NCBI RefSeq assembly: GCF_019890725.1
Contig: NZ_JAINZZ010000005.1
Coordinates: forward strand, 62,001 to 126,000
Length of the DNA stretch: 64,000 nucleotides
Direction of reading: 5' to 3'
Source of the DNA: Actinacidiphila acidipaludis
GTDB lineage: Bacteria; Actinomycetota; Actinomycetes; Streptomycetales; Streptomycetaceae
Shown: positions 7,198 to 16,367 of the stretch, one piece after another
How the letters are laid out: every line of letters begins with the position of its first letter
Numbering within the stretch: position 1 is the stretch's first letter
Notes under the pieces: generated by a model
What the model was told of the DNA's origin: nothing
Database searches by the model: none
What the model saw: the letters and a program-made list of their open reading frames with translations, nothing else
Translations under genes and position numbers: made by a program

Positions 7198-10100
7198 ATG
7201 ACGCGTGCCCACAAACCGGGCAGACGTTCTCGCACGATGTCTTTCGCCGTTCTCGCCGTCACCGCCGCCATGCTCCATCCGTCAACCGCGGCCGCCCGCC
7301 CCGCCCCTGGCACACCGCCCGCGCAGCAGTCCGGCCGGAACGCCGCATCGTCCACCCAGCCGCAGGTCAGGACACCGCTCGGACCGGGGACGGCGGCCCA
7401 GCCGGCCGCGCAGCGGCACGGCGTGGTGCCCGGCCAGGTCGTCGTCACCTTCGGTGCCGGCACATCGGTCACCGGGCGAGGCTCGTCGACCGGCCGCACC
7501 TCCGCGCGAACGCCCGCGACGGACAACGCGGCGGTGAACCAGGCCCTCGGCAAGGTCGGTGCACTCTCCCTGCGTCCCGTCCTGGGCGCCACGGGCCAGG
7601 CCGCCTCGGCGGCGCGCGGGACCGCCGCCCCCGCCGCGGACTCCGCGCTCCCCCGCACCTATGTGGTGCAGACCTCGGACCGCGACTCGGCGGCCGTCGC
7701 GAAGCGGCTGCGCACCACACCGGGCATCGCCGCCGCCGAGCCCGACCGCTACGTCAACACCCTTGCCGTGCCCGGTCAGCAGCTCCCCGCCGCCGCGCTG
7801 AAGGCGGCGAGTGCCGCCGCCAGGGCCCAGGCGGCGCAGCGGACGAACATCACGCCGGGCGGCGCCTCCGGCTCCGCGATTCCCGCCAACTACGCCCTCG
7901 CCGACTCGGCGCAGGCCCTGCTCAACGCGGGTGGAGTCGACGCGGCCGGCTCGTTCGCCCTGCTCAAGGGCGCCTACGGCCAGGACCCGGGCGCCGGCGA
8001 GATCATCACCAACGTCTCCCTCGGGGACCTGGTGGACGCGTCGATGGTCGGTGACGGCAACCCGGAGGCGGTCGACAGCGGTGCCACCACGATCCTCCAG
8101 GACGGCCAGCGCTACCTCGATCTGCCGTCGATGCCGCTCATCCCGACCTATGTCTCCGACGGTCAGGGCGGTCTGAGCGGTACCGCTTCCGTCCAGGGTC
8201 AGGACCCGGCCCTGGACGAGGTCCTGCTCGACTTCAGCGTGATGAGTCCGCTGCCGCACGACGAGCAGCGTCCCGACCGGGTGGGGGCCGGCTACACCGA
8301 CCTGCTCGGCATCGCCCCCGGCGCCAAGTACCGGCTCGTGGTGCCGCAGACCCCGACGATCGACCAGATCGCCGCGGCGCTGATGGCAGCCGCCGACCAG
8401 ACCCCGCACCCGAACGTGATCACCGCGAGCCTCGGGATGGGCGACGACGCGTTCGGCTTCGCCTCCCGTTACCTGGAGGACGACCCGGTGATCCGCGCCG
8501 CGGTGCGGCAGATCGTCCGGCGCGGCATCGTCGTCGTCATCTCCTCCAACGACGGCACCCGCCTCTTCACCCACGCCGCCGTCGGGCCGGACGGCGGCAG
8601 CACCGCGACCGAACTGGCGCCCGGCGAGTCCGCGGCCACCGACCCCGACGACGTCGCCTTCTCGGGTGCCGACTCCCGTGATCCCGACACCGGTGCCATC
8701 GCCGCGGGCGGCACCACCCTCGACGACACCCTCTCCGCGCCGGACGGCGACCCCACCGTCGCGGAGACCCGGGTCAGCGGCTTCGGCACGTTCTCGTCCG
8801 GCTTCGGCAGCCGCGTCGACCTGTCCGCGCCCAGCGACAACATCCCCGCGTTCGTCCACCCGACCAGGACCGCCTTCGCGCCCGCGGGCGGCCCCTCGGA
8901 CGTGAACGTCGCCCTCAACGGCGGCACTTCGGCGTCCGCGCCGGAGATCGCCGCGGCCGCGGCCGTCGTCCTTCAGGGAGCACGGCTCGCCGGCCACTCC
9001 ATGACACCCGCCGATGTGCGCTCCCTGCTGGAACGCACCGGCCGCCAGGTGGCCACGCCCGCGCAGATCGACCGCACGCTCCACGTCGGACCGCAGATCG
9101 ACGTCACCGCCGCCACCCAGGCGGCACTCGGCGGCAGGTCCGCGGCCGAGCCCGCGCTGGTCAGGCTCTCGGTGGCGCACCACGTGATGATCGGCGGCCT
9201 CGGCGGGACGTTCACCGAGACCACCGACCCGAACCGTATCGACCTCGGCGATGTCGCCTCGGGCGGCACCGGGGAGGGACTGGCCGGGCCGGTCACCGTC
9301 GCCGGAGACGTCGTCGGCGTGCCCGCCGGCGCGCACCCGCAGTACCGGCTCACCGAAGGCACGACCGTCTGGCGCTCGGACTCCCCCGGAATCCGGGTCA
9401 CCCCGCGGCAGTTGCTGTCCGCGGCACACCTGCCGATCGTCTCGGCGAGCGACCGCGACGTCCGCCTCCGCTACGACGTCCTGGTGGGCGGGCGCGTCGT
9501 CGCCACCGCCTCCCGGACGCTCACCATCGGTCCCAGCGACGGCACGTATGACGTGGCGCCCGCGCCGACGGGCCCCGCGGTCGCGGCACTCGGGCATCCG
9601 GTCACCGTGCACTACGACCTGACAGGTGTCCGGGGCCTGTCCCGCCCGGCCATCGCCGTCTCCGGCGTCGGGCACTGGAACCCGCTGCTCGCCCCGATGT
9701 TCGATCCCGCCTGGACCCTGCCGCTGACCGGCGGCTCCGGCACGGTCACCATCCCGGCCGACGCCTTCCACGGCGGGAGCGGCATCTACGGCATCGGCAT
9801 CGTGATGGCCACCGGAAACGCTCTGACCAATGTCTACGGCGACTTCGCCCCCATCCGCCTCGGCACCGGCACTGCGGCCGCCCGGGCGGCGACGCCGCTG
9901 CTCACGGACAGCAGCGGGGTGCCCGCGCACCAGGCGGAGGTCTCCCGCGCCCACCCGGAGGTCCGGGTCGGATACGACGTGCGGGGCGTGCCCGGCGCCA
10001 CCGGTGCGGAGGTGGAGTTCTCGGCACCCGGCCCGACGCAGAACGGCCCGTACGAGAAGTACAGCAGCTTCAACAACCCCAACGGGTCGCAGCCCGACGA

Positions 10101-11391
10101 CGACGGCATCGACGCGCCGTCCACGCTGCACGTGACACTGCCGGGCACCACCGGAAACCCCCGCCTGAGCCTCGTCGACCTCGGGCTGCCCACCTCCGAG
10201 TACTACAACGTCCGCGTGCTCGCGACGGACAGCCGGCACCGGGTCGTCGGACAGGCCTCCCCCGCCGTGGAGTTGGAGGCGGACGACGGTCTCGCACCGG
10301 ACGGCGACGAAATAGCCGACTTCGCCGTCGCGGGCAAGGACTCGCTGGTCTCCCTCCTCGGGGCGGACGGTTCCGTCGCGCTGCGGCCCTACGACCCGGC
10401 CACCGGCACCTACGGCCCCGCGCTCGCAACCGACGGTCCCGGTGCGAGCTACGCGGTTCTCGGCGCGTCGTCCGACAGCCACCGTGCCCTGGTCGCCCAC
10501 CGCGGCAGTCCGGACGGGGACGTGGACCTCCAGGTCTGGGACACCGCCGGCCGGAGCGTGGTGGCACGGCAGACCCTGCCCGCAGGCGACCTCCGGTTCA
10601 TGAACGGCCAGGTCGACACGGCCAGGAACCGGGGCGTCGTCCTCGTCCAGCGCAAGTCCGACCAGAGCTACGCCCTGCTGTCGCTGGACCTCGCCACCGG
10701 CGCCGCGTCCGCCCAGATCCCGATCCCGGTCGCGGGCGCCGGCATCACCGACCCGGGCGCGGCCCCCGTCCAGTGGAGCGAGATGGCCATCGACCCCACC
10801 GACGGCTCGGTCGTCGTCCTGCCCACCGGGCCGGTGAAGTGCGCGGGCCAGGTCAACGCCCCGCGCATCGACCTCGCCACCGGGGCCGTCACGCTCGCCG
10901 GCACCACCGCACGCTGCAGCCACGGGCTGGGCATCGACGACACGGGAACCCCGTACAACGCCTCCAACTCGGGTTTCAGTGTGACCCTGCCCATGCCCAG
11001 CCTCATCACCAAGCTGGACCCGGCCGACGACTCACCCGATCCCGTCACGGTCCGTCAGGACCGCGGTTTCGAGCTGAAGATCGACGGGCAGCGCGACCTC
11101 GCCCTGGAGAAGTTCAACGGCCCTGAGGGCGTCAGGTATCCGGGACTGCCCGCCGTGGTCTTCGACAACGACGCGATGGGGCAGACGCTGGTCGTCGACC
11201 TCGCGACGGGCGAGCGGGTGAAGACGGTCATCGGCACGGTCGCCTACGACGACGGCAGCCCGCTGATGGCCTTCCCCATGCCGCCCACGACGGCCTCGCT
11301 GGACAGCACGTCCATGCAGCTCGACGTATCCCAGCGGACCGCCTACTCGATCGGCTGGAACCGGCAGCAGATCCAGCAGTTCTCCTACTGA
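7198..11391 (+). CDS. Very large secreted subtilase-fold (S8/S53-like) serine peptidase
   Basis: A 1397-aa exported protein. A basic signal peptide (residues 1-36) and Ala-rich propeptide precede a peptidase domain (about 225-640). The Ser motif is intact (GGTSASAP, Ser578), with the upstream ITASLG strand and GIAPGA segment of the subtilase fold. The canonical HGTHVAG histidine motif is absent. Instead an E-x3-D pair (Glu341, Asp345, in LDEVLLD) is found, as in sedolisins (S53). About 750 further residues are beta-rich, with a propeller-like C-terminal part. The ATG at 7198 follows AGGGAGG. It is either an unusual active S53-like enzyme or a degenerate S8 scaffold. It is monocistronic, ending at a strong bidirectional terminator. 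Confidence 0.75.
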   Translation: MTRAHKPGRRSRTMSFAVLAVTAAMLHPSTAAARPAPGTPPAQQSGRNAASSTQPQVRTPLGPGTAAQPAAQRHGVVPGQVVVTFGAGTSVTGRGSSTGRTSARTPATDNAAVNQALGKVGALSLRPVLGATGQAASAARGTAAPAADSALPRTYVVQTSDRDSAAVAKRLRTTPGIAAAEPDRYVNTLAVPGQQLPAAALKAASAAARAQAAQRTNITPGGASGSAIPANYALADSAQALLNAGGVDAAGSFALLKGAYGQDPGAGEIITNVSLGDLVDASMVGDGNPEAVDSGATTILQDGQRYLDLPSMPLIPTYVSDGQGGLSGTASVQGQDPALDEVLLDFSVMSPLPHDEQRPDRVGAGYTDLLGIAPGAKYRLVVPQTPTIDQIAAALMAAADQTPHPNVITASLGMGDDAFGFASRYLEDDPVIRAAVRQIVRRGIVVVISSNDGTRLFTHAAVGPDGGSTATELAPGESAATDPDDVAFSGADSRDPDTGAIAAGGTTLDDTLSAPDGDPTVAETRVSGFGTFSSGFGSRVDLSAPSDNIPAFVHPTRTAFAPAGGPSDVNVALNGGTSASAPEIAAAAAVVLQGARLAGHSMTPADVRSLLERTGRQVATPAQIDRTLHVGPQIDVTAATQAALGGRSAAEPALVRLSVAHHVMIGGLGGTFTETTDPNRIDLGDVASGGTGEGLAGPVTVAGDVVGVPAGAHPQYRLTEGTTVWRSDSPGIRVTPRQLLSAAHLPIVSASDRDVRLRYDVLVGGRVVATASRTLTIGPSDGTYDVAPAPTGPAVAALGHPVTVHYDLTGVRGLSRPAIAVSGVGHWNPLLAPMFDPAWTLPLTGGSGTVTIPADAFHGGSGIYGIGIVMATGNALTNVYGDFAPIRLGTGTAAARAATPLLTDSSGVPAHQAEVSRAHPEVRVGYDVRGVPGATGAEVEFSAPGPTQNGPYEKYSSFNNPNGSQPDDDGIDAPSTLHVTLPGTTGNPRLSLVDLGLPTSEYYNVRVLATDSRHRVVGQASPAVELEADDGLAPDGDEIADFAVAGKDSLVSLLGADGSVALRPYDPATGTYGPALATDGPGASYAVLGASSDSHRALVAHRGSPDGDVDLQVWDTAGRSVVARQTLPAGDLRFMNGQVDTARNRGVVLVQRKSDQSYALLSLDLATGAASAQIPIPVAGAGITDPGAAPVQWSEMAIDPTDGSVVVLPTGPVKCAGQVNAPRIDLATGAVTLAGTTARCSHGLGIDDTGTPYNASNSGFSVTLPMPSLITKLDPADDSPDPVTVRQDRGFELKIDGQRDLALEKFNGPEGVRYPGLPAVVFDNDAMGQTLVVDLATGERVKTVIGTVAYDDGSPLMAFPMPPTTASLDSTSMQLDVSQRTAYSIGWNRQQIQQFSY

Positions 11392-11441
11392 CGACGGCTG
11401 AACCCGGCCGGCCCGCAGTCCGGTTGGGGAGAACACGATCG

Positions 11442-11491
11442 GACGGCGGGGACGGACGGCGCGCGAGGACGCGCCGTCCCTCCCCGCCGTC
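11442..11491. terminator. Bidirectional terminator hairpin
   Basis: 22-nt arms (11442-11463 and 11470-11491) pair at 21 of 22 positions around a 6-nt loop, between the convergent peptidase and GH16 genes. Confidence 0.85.
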
Positions 11492-11539
11492 ACCAGCCGG
11501 GCGGCGACCGCCTGCTGTGGTGCCGGCGGCCGAATGCGC

Positions 11540-13273
11540 TCAGGCCAGGGCGAACTTCTGGGCGGCCGAGCCGTTGCAGTCCCAGATCTGCAGCCGCGTG
11601 CCGTTGGCGGTCGCGCCCGACGGGGAGTCGATGCACCGGCCCGAAGTCGGGTTGCTCATCGATCCGTCGCCGTTGACGACCCAGTTCTGGTAGCCCCCGC
11701 CGTTGCAGGTCGCGAGCTGGAGCTTGGTGCCCGCGGCGCTGTTGCCTCCGGCGATGTCCAGGCACTTGCCGAGGGTCTGCAGGGTCTGGCCGTTCCAGGT
11801 CCACTTCTGGTCCAGTGACGTCGCCTGCTGGCAGTCCCACAGCTGGACCGCGGTGCCGTCGCCACCGGTGTCGTCACCCGCCACGTCCACGCACTTGCCA
11901 CCCGGACCGTAGATCGGGGTGCCGATGGCGAACTTCTGGGCGCCGGAACCGTTGCAGTCCCAGATCTGCAGCCGCGTGCCGTTGGCGGTGCCGCCCGACG
12001 GGGAGTCGATGCACCGGCCCGAGGTGGGGTTCCGCAGCGAGCCGTCAGTCTGCCGCACCCAGTTCTGGTAGCCGCCGCTGTTGCACGTGGCGAGCTGCAG
12101 CGGTGTGCCGGCGGCGCTGTTGCCCCCGGCGATGTCCAGGCACTTGCCGAGGGTCTGCAGGGTCTGGCCGTTCCACGTCCAGTGCTGGTCCTTGGCCCCC
12201 GACTGGCAGTCCCACAGCTGGACCGCGGTGCCGTCGCCACCGGTGTCGTCACCCGCCACGTCGACGCACTTGCCACCAGGACCGGTGATCGTCTGGCCGC
12301 TCACCGAACCGCCGCCACCGCCGCCCCCGGAACCGGGGCCCTTGTTGTACACGGCCACCGAGTCGATGACGAGTTTGCCGCCGGAGACCGTGGCCGCGTT
12401 CGGGCCGCCGCCGAAGGCGTCGGGGAAGCCGCCGCCCATCGCCAGGTCGTAGATGATGAAGAACGGGTGGTCGACCGCGTTGGCCCAGGTGGTCGCGTCC
12501 ACCTGGTTGGCGTTGATCGTGTAGAAGTTGTTCCCGTCGAGGTAGAACCGGATCTGCTCCGGCGACACCGAGCGGTCGATCTCCGTCGCGTAGTCGTGGA
12601 AGCCCGTCTGGCAGCCGGGACAGGCGCGTTCACCCGAGCCGATGCCCGTCGACTCGTTGCACGGCCCGCCCGGGTTGACGCCGCAGTGGAGGGTGCTGAA
12701 GTCGGAGCTGCGGCCGTTGATGTCCTCCATGATGTCGACCTCGCCGGAGGTCGGCCAGGTCACCCCGCTGCGCAGGGGGGAGCCGAGCATCCAGAAGGCC
12801 GGCCAGTAGCCCGCGCCGTTGGCGGTGGTGACGTTGGGCTGCTGCAGCACGGACTCGATGCGGACGATGCCGCCGGCCGGGGCGCCGAACGTCGCCGCCT
12901 GGGTCTCCACCCGGCCGGACGTCCAGCCCGCGCGCGGGTCGGAACCGGAGTGGTTGGCCTGCAGCACCAGGTGACCCTGACCGTCGTAGTAGACGTTCGA
13001 GGTGCTGTTGGTCATGGTCTCGATCTCACCGGTGCCGAAGCTGCTGCCCGGTCCGGTGTCGTACTTCCAGAGGCTCTGGTCGATGCCGGTGCCGGACCCG
13101 CCGTTGAAGTCGTCGCTCCAGGTGAGGGTGAAGCCCGAGGGCGGCGCGGGCACCGCCGCCTGGGCGTTCGCTGTGGCGACGACGGTGGCCGCCACCGTGG
13201 CCGCGACGACGGGGAGCACTGAGAGCGCTCTCTTCCACGCGCGGCGTCGCCGCCCTGCATGGTTCACATGCAT
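11540..13273 (-). CDS. Secreted GH16 endo-glucanase with two ricin-type (CBM13) domains
   Basis: A 577-aa secreted enzyme. The signal peptide is residues 1-40 (twin Arg region, then AAVPA). The GH16 domain (about 42-315) contains the catalytic E-x-D-x-x-E motif (Glu178, Asp180, Glu183) after WPTSG, as in laminarinases and other beta-1,3-glucanases. A Gly-rich linker follows (about 318-328), then two ricin B-lectin domains with repeated GKCVDVAGDDTGGDGT, VQLWDC and GRCIDSPSG blocks, typical carbohydrate-binding CBM13 modules. The two modules are nearly identical, so one arose by recent duplication. Likely role: breakdown of fungal or plant beta-glucan outside the cell. Confidence 0.92.
   Translation of the reverse strand: MHVNHAGRRRRAWKRALSVLPVVAATVAATVVATANAQAAVPAPPSGFTLTWSDDFNGGSGTGIDQSLWKYDTGPGSSFGTGEIETMTNSTSNVYYDGQGHLVLQANHSGSDPRAGWTSGRVETQAATFGAPAGGIVRIESVLQQPNVTTANGAGYWPAFWMLGSPLRSGVTWPTSGEVDIMEDINGRSSDFSTLHCGVNPGGPCNESTGIGSGERACPGCQTGFHDYATEIDRSVSPEQIRFYLDGNNFYTINANQVDATTWANAVDHPFFIIYDLAMGGGFPDAFGGGPNAATVSGGKLVIDSVAVYNKGPGSGGGGGGGSVSGQTITGPGGKCVDVAGDDTGGDGTAVQLWDCQSGAKDQHWTWNGQTLQTLGKCLDIAGGNSAAGTPLQLATCNSGGYQNWVRQTDGSLRNPTSGRCIDSPSGGTANGTRLQIWDCNGSGAQKFAIGTPIYGPGGKCVDVAGDDTGGDGTAVQLWDCQQATSLDQKWTWNGQTLQTLGKCLDIAGGNSAAGTKLQLATCNGGGYQNWVVNGDGSMSNPTSGRCIDSPSGATANGTRLQIWDCNGSAAQKFALA
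11543..12290 (-). repeat. Duplicated ricin-type (CBM13) module in the GH16 gene
   Basis: Two roughly 375-bp blocks, about 11543-11915 and 11930-12290, each encode one ricin B-lectin domain and are nearly identical over long stretches. For example, the GTCGTCACCCGCCACGTC segment occurs at about 11871 and 12246. This is a tandem duplication within the gene. Confidence 0.8.
13221..13232. promoter_or_regulatory. GAGAGCGCTCTC palindrome in the GH16 signal-peptide region
   Basis: A perfect 12-bp palindrome about 40 nt inside the GH16 coding sequence. Its GAGCGCTC core matches the core of LacI-family operators that control Streptomyces glucan and cellobiose genes (the CebR box is TGGGAGCGCTCCCA). 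The position is compatible with a roadblock repressor site, but chance occurrence in GC-rich DNA is possible. Confidence 0.45.
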
Positions 13274-13668
13274 GTGTTCTGACCTCCGAAAGGGGGCATG
13301 GGGGTGTGTGTCTGCTCCGCGACCTCTGCGGGCCCCGGCTCGGCCGGGGACGCTGCGCGGCGTTGCTCTCGCGGCCCTTACGTGAACTGCCTGCGGTGGT
13401 CGGCGGTGTCGTTGGCGCCGGCGGTGCCGTTGCCGAACGGCAGGGTCTGGACGGCGTGGCCGACGGGTACACCGGGGACGACATGGGCGCCGCGGACGAC
13501 GTGGGCGGTGGACGTCGGATCGGCGCCCGCACCGGGGGCGTGGACCGCTTGGCGGCCGGCAGGGAACGCCGGCCGCACGGGAAGGGGGAATCCTGTCGCT
13601 GCCGCGGTGGGGGCGGACAGCGGGGAACGCCGGTAGACCACAGGGACCCTCCCGTGTAGAGGGGAGCT

Positions 13669-13684
13669 CGTCACCGAGGTGACG
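13669..13684. promoter_or_regulatory. Inverted repeat CGTCACC-GA-GGTGACG
   Basis: A perfect 7-bp inverted repeat with a 2-nt spacer, 45 nt from the DasR-like palindrome. It is a candidate operator for a dimeric regulator of the GH16 gene or its divergent neighbour. Confidence 0.45.
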
Positions 13685-13728
13685 ATTGTGGGGGGTGGTG
13701 CTGCGTGTGCGATTCTGCGCGGGTGAAC

Positions 13729-13748
13729 CTATTGGACTGAACCAATAG
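13729..13748. promoter_or_regulatory. DasR/GntR-like palindromic operator candidate
   Basis: Perfect 7-bp arms CTATTGG and CCAATAG with a 6-nt spacer. Read leftward, the inner 16-mer is ATTGGTTCAGTCCAAT. It agrees with the DasR dre consensus A(C/T)TGGTCTAGACCA(G/A)T at 13 of 16 positions when degenerate positions are allowed. DasR is known to control chitin and glucan utilisation genes, which would fit the nearby secreted glucanase. Confidence 0.5.
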
Positions 13749-13893
13749 CGTCAAGGTCCCCGGCCACCTCTTTCGCTGGGGGGCACCAGGCCTCGGGTGG
13801 ACCGCGGGTCGGTGAGAGCGGCACCGTCGTGCAATCGACCGCGACGGTCGGACCAACTCCGGTGCCGGTGCGGTAAGTTGGTGCGCCGCTCAG

Positions 13894-14604
13894 ATGACCG
13901 CCGGGTCACCCGGGCGCGGCCCTCGAGCACGGCCCATCTCCAGTCCTGGCTCACTCACCGAACGGGGACAAGCAATCCATCGCCGTACGCGTGCCCGCGT
14001 TGCGCCGGCCGCTCTGTCCCTCGCAGCCGGCGTGCTTCTCGGCCTTGCGGGCCCCGTCACCGGCACGTGGGGCAATCCCGTCTGCTCCGCCGTGAGTATC
14101 ACTTTTTCCAGCGGCTGGCCGTGGGCTTGCTATGCGTTCCTGGTGGGTTGCTTCCGTCGGTCCAAGGTCGAATCGATCGTGTTGTCGGCCCTGGGGCTGA
14201 CGGTCGGAGTGGCCGCCTACTATCTCGCCAAGAAAGCGAGCCCCTCGGTTCCGGGCGGCGGATGGGAACACGGCGCCGCCGGCACGGGACAGGCGCTCGT
14301 GTGGGTGGCAGCGGCTTTCGTCCTCGGTGCACCCGTGGGATTCTTGGGAAACGTCGCACGAACACCCGGAATAGGCGGCCTTCCGTTCCGTCTGCTCGTT
14401 CCCCTGATCGCCTGCTTCGAAGCCACCGAGCGATTGGGCACAGAGGCCCGTGCGCAAGGGACGGCGTTCTCCGTGACCTGGAACGTGACGCGCGTCGCCG
14501 CGGTCGTGTGCGCCGCCGTTCTCGTCGGGCACACGGTGTGGAGCTGGTGGACGCGGCGGAGCCGCGGGGAAGAGGGAGTGGACGCCGGCATGCCGGGGAA
14601 GTAA
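13894..14604 (+). CDS. DUF6518-like multi-pass membrane protein
   Basis: A 236-aa membrane protein with a basic N-terminus of about 35 residues and five to six hydrophobic helices (ALSLAAGVLLGLAGPV, WACYAFLVGCF, IVLSALGLTVGVAAYYLA, ALVWVAAAFVLGAPVGFLG, VAAVVCAAVLVGHTVWSWW). A conserved-looking amphipathic stretch (LLVPLIACFEATERLGTEAR) lies before the last helix. It resembles DUF6518 proteins of unknown function. The ATG at 13894 has no good ribosome site, so the true start may be further downstream. Confidence 0.65.
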   Translation: MTAGSPGRGPRARPISSPGSLTERGQAIHRRTRARVAPAALSLAAGVLLGLAGPVTGTWGNPVCSAVSITFSSGWPWACYAFLVGCFRRSKVESIVLSALGLTVGVAAYYLAKKASPSVPGGGWEHGAAGTGQALVWVAAAFVLGAPVGFLGNVARTPGIGGLPFRLLVPLIACFEATERLGTEARAQGTAFSVTWNVTRVAAVVCAAVLVGHTVWSWWTRRSRGEEGVDAGMPGK

Positions 14605-14971
14605 GGCGCAGCCGCCCGAAGTGGAGTACCTCGGCGCACCCGGCACGGGCCGGCTGTCGCCCGGCATCCCATAGCTGGAGCCAGGCCGTACGGTCACACG
14701 ACGGGCCTGGCCCGCGATCAGGGCAAGCACAGCCCGGATGCTGGTTCACCGAGCGTGACGGAATTCCATCGCTGCGGCGGCCATGGTTCAGGGTGGCGGA
14801 AGTATGGCACATGGGTGAGGTCCAGCGAACACGCGCAGGCCTCTGAATCCGTCTGCGCGTAGCGGTCTGACGGTATTTTGACCCAGACAAACTGGGACAT
14901 TCCCCCCATCGGTCAGTCCCACCCGCCCAGCGAGCGGAACTCCCCGCCGGAGTCCGAGTGCAGGAGGCAGT
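14605..14971. other. 367-nt intergenic region upstream of secY-like gene
   Basis: No coding potential is convincing. A CCAGGCC/GGCCTGG inverted repeat (14681-14687, 14704-14710) may terminate the preceding gene. The lower-GC stretch near 14865-14905 (GACGGTATTTTGACCCAGAC) is the best candidate for the secY-like promoter. Confidence 0.45.
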
Positions 14972-16288
14972 GTGCTCACCGCGTTCGCCCGGGCCTTCAG
15001 GACGCCCGACCTCCGCAAGAAGATGCTCTTCACGCTGGGCATGCTGGTGGTCTACCGGCTCGGCGCACATGTGCCTGTGCCGGGCATCGACTACAAGGTG
15101 GTCACCAACTGCATCAGGGACACGAAGGGCAACAACACTCTCTTCGGCCTGGTCAACCTCTTCAGCGGCGGCGCGCTGCTGCAGCTGACCATTTTCGCGC
15201 TCGGGATCCTGCCGTACATCACGGCCAGCATCATCCTTCAACTGCTGACCGTGGTCATCCCGCGCCTCGAAGCCCTGAAGAAGGAGGGTCAGGCCGGCAC
15301 GACGAAGATCACGCAGTACACGCGCTACCTGACGGTGGCACTCGCCGTGCTGCAGGCCACCGGCCTGGTGGCCACCGCCCGCTCCGGCAGCCTCTTCTCG
15401 ACCTGTACCCAGGCGTCGCAGATCGTCCCGAACCAGTCGGTCTTCACCACCGTGACCATGGTCATCTGCATGACCGCGGGCACCGGCCTGGTGATGTGGC
15501 TCGGTGAGCTGATCACCGACCGCGGCATCGGCAACGGCATGTCGCTGCTGATGTTCGTCTCGATCGCCGCCGGCTTCCCCGGCAACCTGTGGGCGATCAA
15601 GGTCTCCGGCAAGATCGCCGGTGGCTGGGTCGAGTTCCTCGCGGTCATCGCCATCGGCCTCGTGATCATCGGCCTCGTGGTCTTCGTCGAGCAGGCCCAG
15701 CGCCGCATCCCGGTCCAGTACGCGAAACGGATGATCGGCCGGCGTTCCTACGGCGGCTCGTCCACCTACATCCCGCTGAAGGTCAACCAGGCGGGCGTGA
15801 TCCCGGTCATCTTCGCCTCGTCGCTGCTCTTCATCCCGGCACTGATCGTCCAGTTCTCCGGTTCGAGGGCCGGCTGGGCACAGTGGATCAGCCGCAATCT
15901 GACCAAGGGCGACCATCCGCTCTATCTGACGGCCTATTTCCTGCTGATCATCTTCTTCGCCTTCTTCTACGTCGCGATCTCCTTCAATCCCGAGGAAGTC
16001 GCGGACAACATGAAGAAGTACGGTGGTTTCATTCCGGGCATCCGGGCCGGTCGTCCGACCTCCGAGTACCTGAGCTATGTGCTCAACCGGATCACGTGGC
16101 CGGGTGCGCTGTACCTGGGCCTCATCGCTCTCGTTCCCACGGTCGCCATCGCGATCTTCAACGGAAGCAACGGCAACTTCCCCCTCGGGGGCACCAGCAT
16201 CCTCATCATCGTCGGCGTGGGCCTGGAAACCGTGAAGCAGATCGAGAGCCAGCTCCAGCAGCACAACTACGAGGGGTTCCTCCGCTGA
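14972..16288 (+). CDS. secY: SecY protein translocase channel subunit, isolated second-copy candidate
   Basis: A full-length 438-aa SecY with 10 hydrophobic helices. It forms the membrane channel through which SecA or the ribosome passes unfolded proteins. Diagnostic segments are present: the N-terminus LTAFARAFRTPDLRKKMLFT, plug/TM2 GGALLQLTIFALGILPYI, VEQAQRRIPVQYAKRMIGRR (C4 loop), GGSSTYIPLKVNQAGVIPVIFA, and the C-terminal ETVKQIESQLQQHNYEGFLR. The GTG at 14972 follows GGAGG. SecY is normally encoded once in the spc ribosomal operon between rplO and adk; here there are no ribosomal genes. It is therefore probably a paralogue, intact and not decayed. Confidence 0.93.
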   Translation: MLTAFARAFRTPDLRKKMLFTLGMLVVYRLGAHVPVPGIDYKVVTNCIRDTKGNNTLFGLVNLFSGGALLQLTIFALGILPYITASIILQLLTVVIPRLEALKKEGQAGTTKITQYTRYLTVALAVLQATGLVATARSGSLFSTCTQASQIVPNQSVFTTVTMVICMTAGTGLVMWLGELITDRGIGNGMSLLMFVSIAAGFPGNLWAIKVSGKIAGGWVEFLAVIAIGLVIIGLVVFVEQAQRRIPVQYAKRMIGRRSYGGSSTYIPLKVNQAGVIPVIFASSLLFIPALIVQFSGSRAGWAQWISRNLTKGDHPLYLTAYFLLIIFFAFFYVAISFNPEEVADNMKKYGGFIPGIRAGRPTSEYLSYVLNRITWPGALYLGLIALVPTVAIAIFNGSNGNFPLGGTSILIIVGVGLETVKQIESQLQQHNYEGFLR

Positions 16289-16367
16289 AAGGTGGGCCGT
16301 GGCCACGCGGTCCCGGAGTCGCGCCACCCGTTGCCGCGGTCCTCGACGGCGGCCTCGTCCTGGTCAC

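Larger units (their letters stand above)
13274..13893. other. 620-nt intergenic region with two palindromes
   Basis: A long non-coding interval upstream of the GH16 gene (leftward) and of the membrane protein gene (rightward). Overlapping short frames lack ribosome sites and look like GC artefacts. It contains the two inverted repeats listed separately (13669-13684 and 13729-13748). These suggest that the GH16 promoter lies about 400-470 nt from its start, leaving a long leader. Confidence 0.5.

Noticed and set aside
7282..10923. A 1213-codon open frame on the minus strand
   Set aside because: It lies entirely antisense to the large secreted peptidase gene; long antisense frames are an artefact of high GC at third codon positions.
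13298..13659. Two short plus-strand frames in the long GH16 upstream gap
   Set aside because: No ribosome site and low-complexity Gly/Arg composition; probably non-coding.
14099..16327. A 742-codon minus-strand frame across secY
   Set aside because: SecY on the plus strand is certain by homology; the antisense protein has no recognisable domain and biased Arg/Asp/Glu composition.
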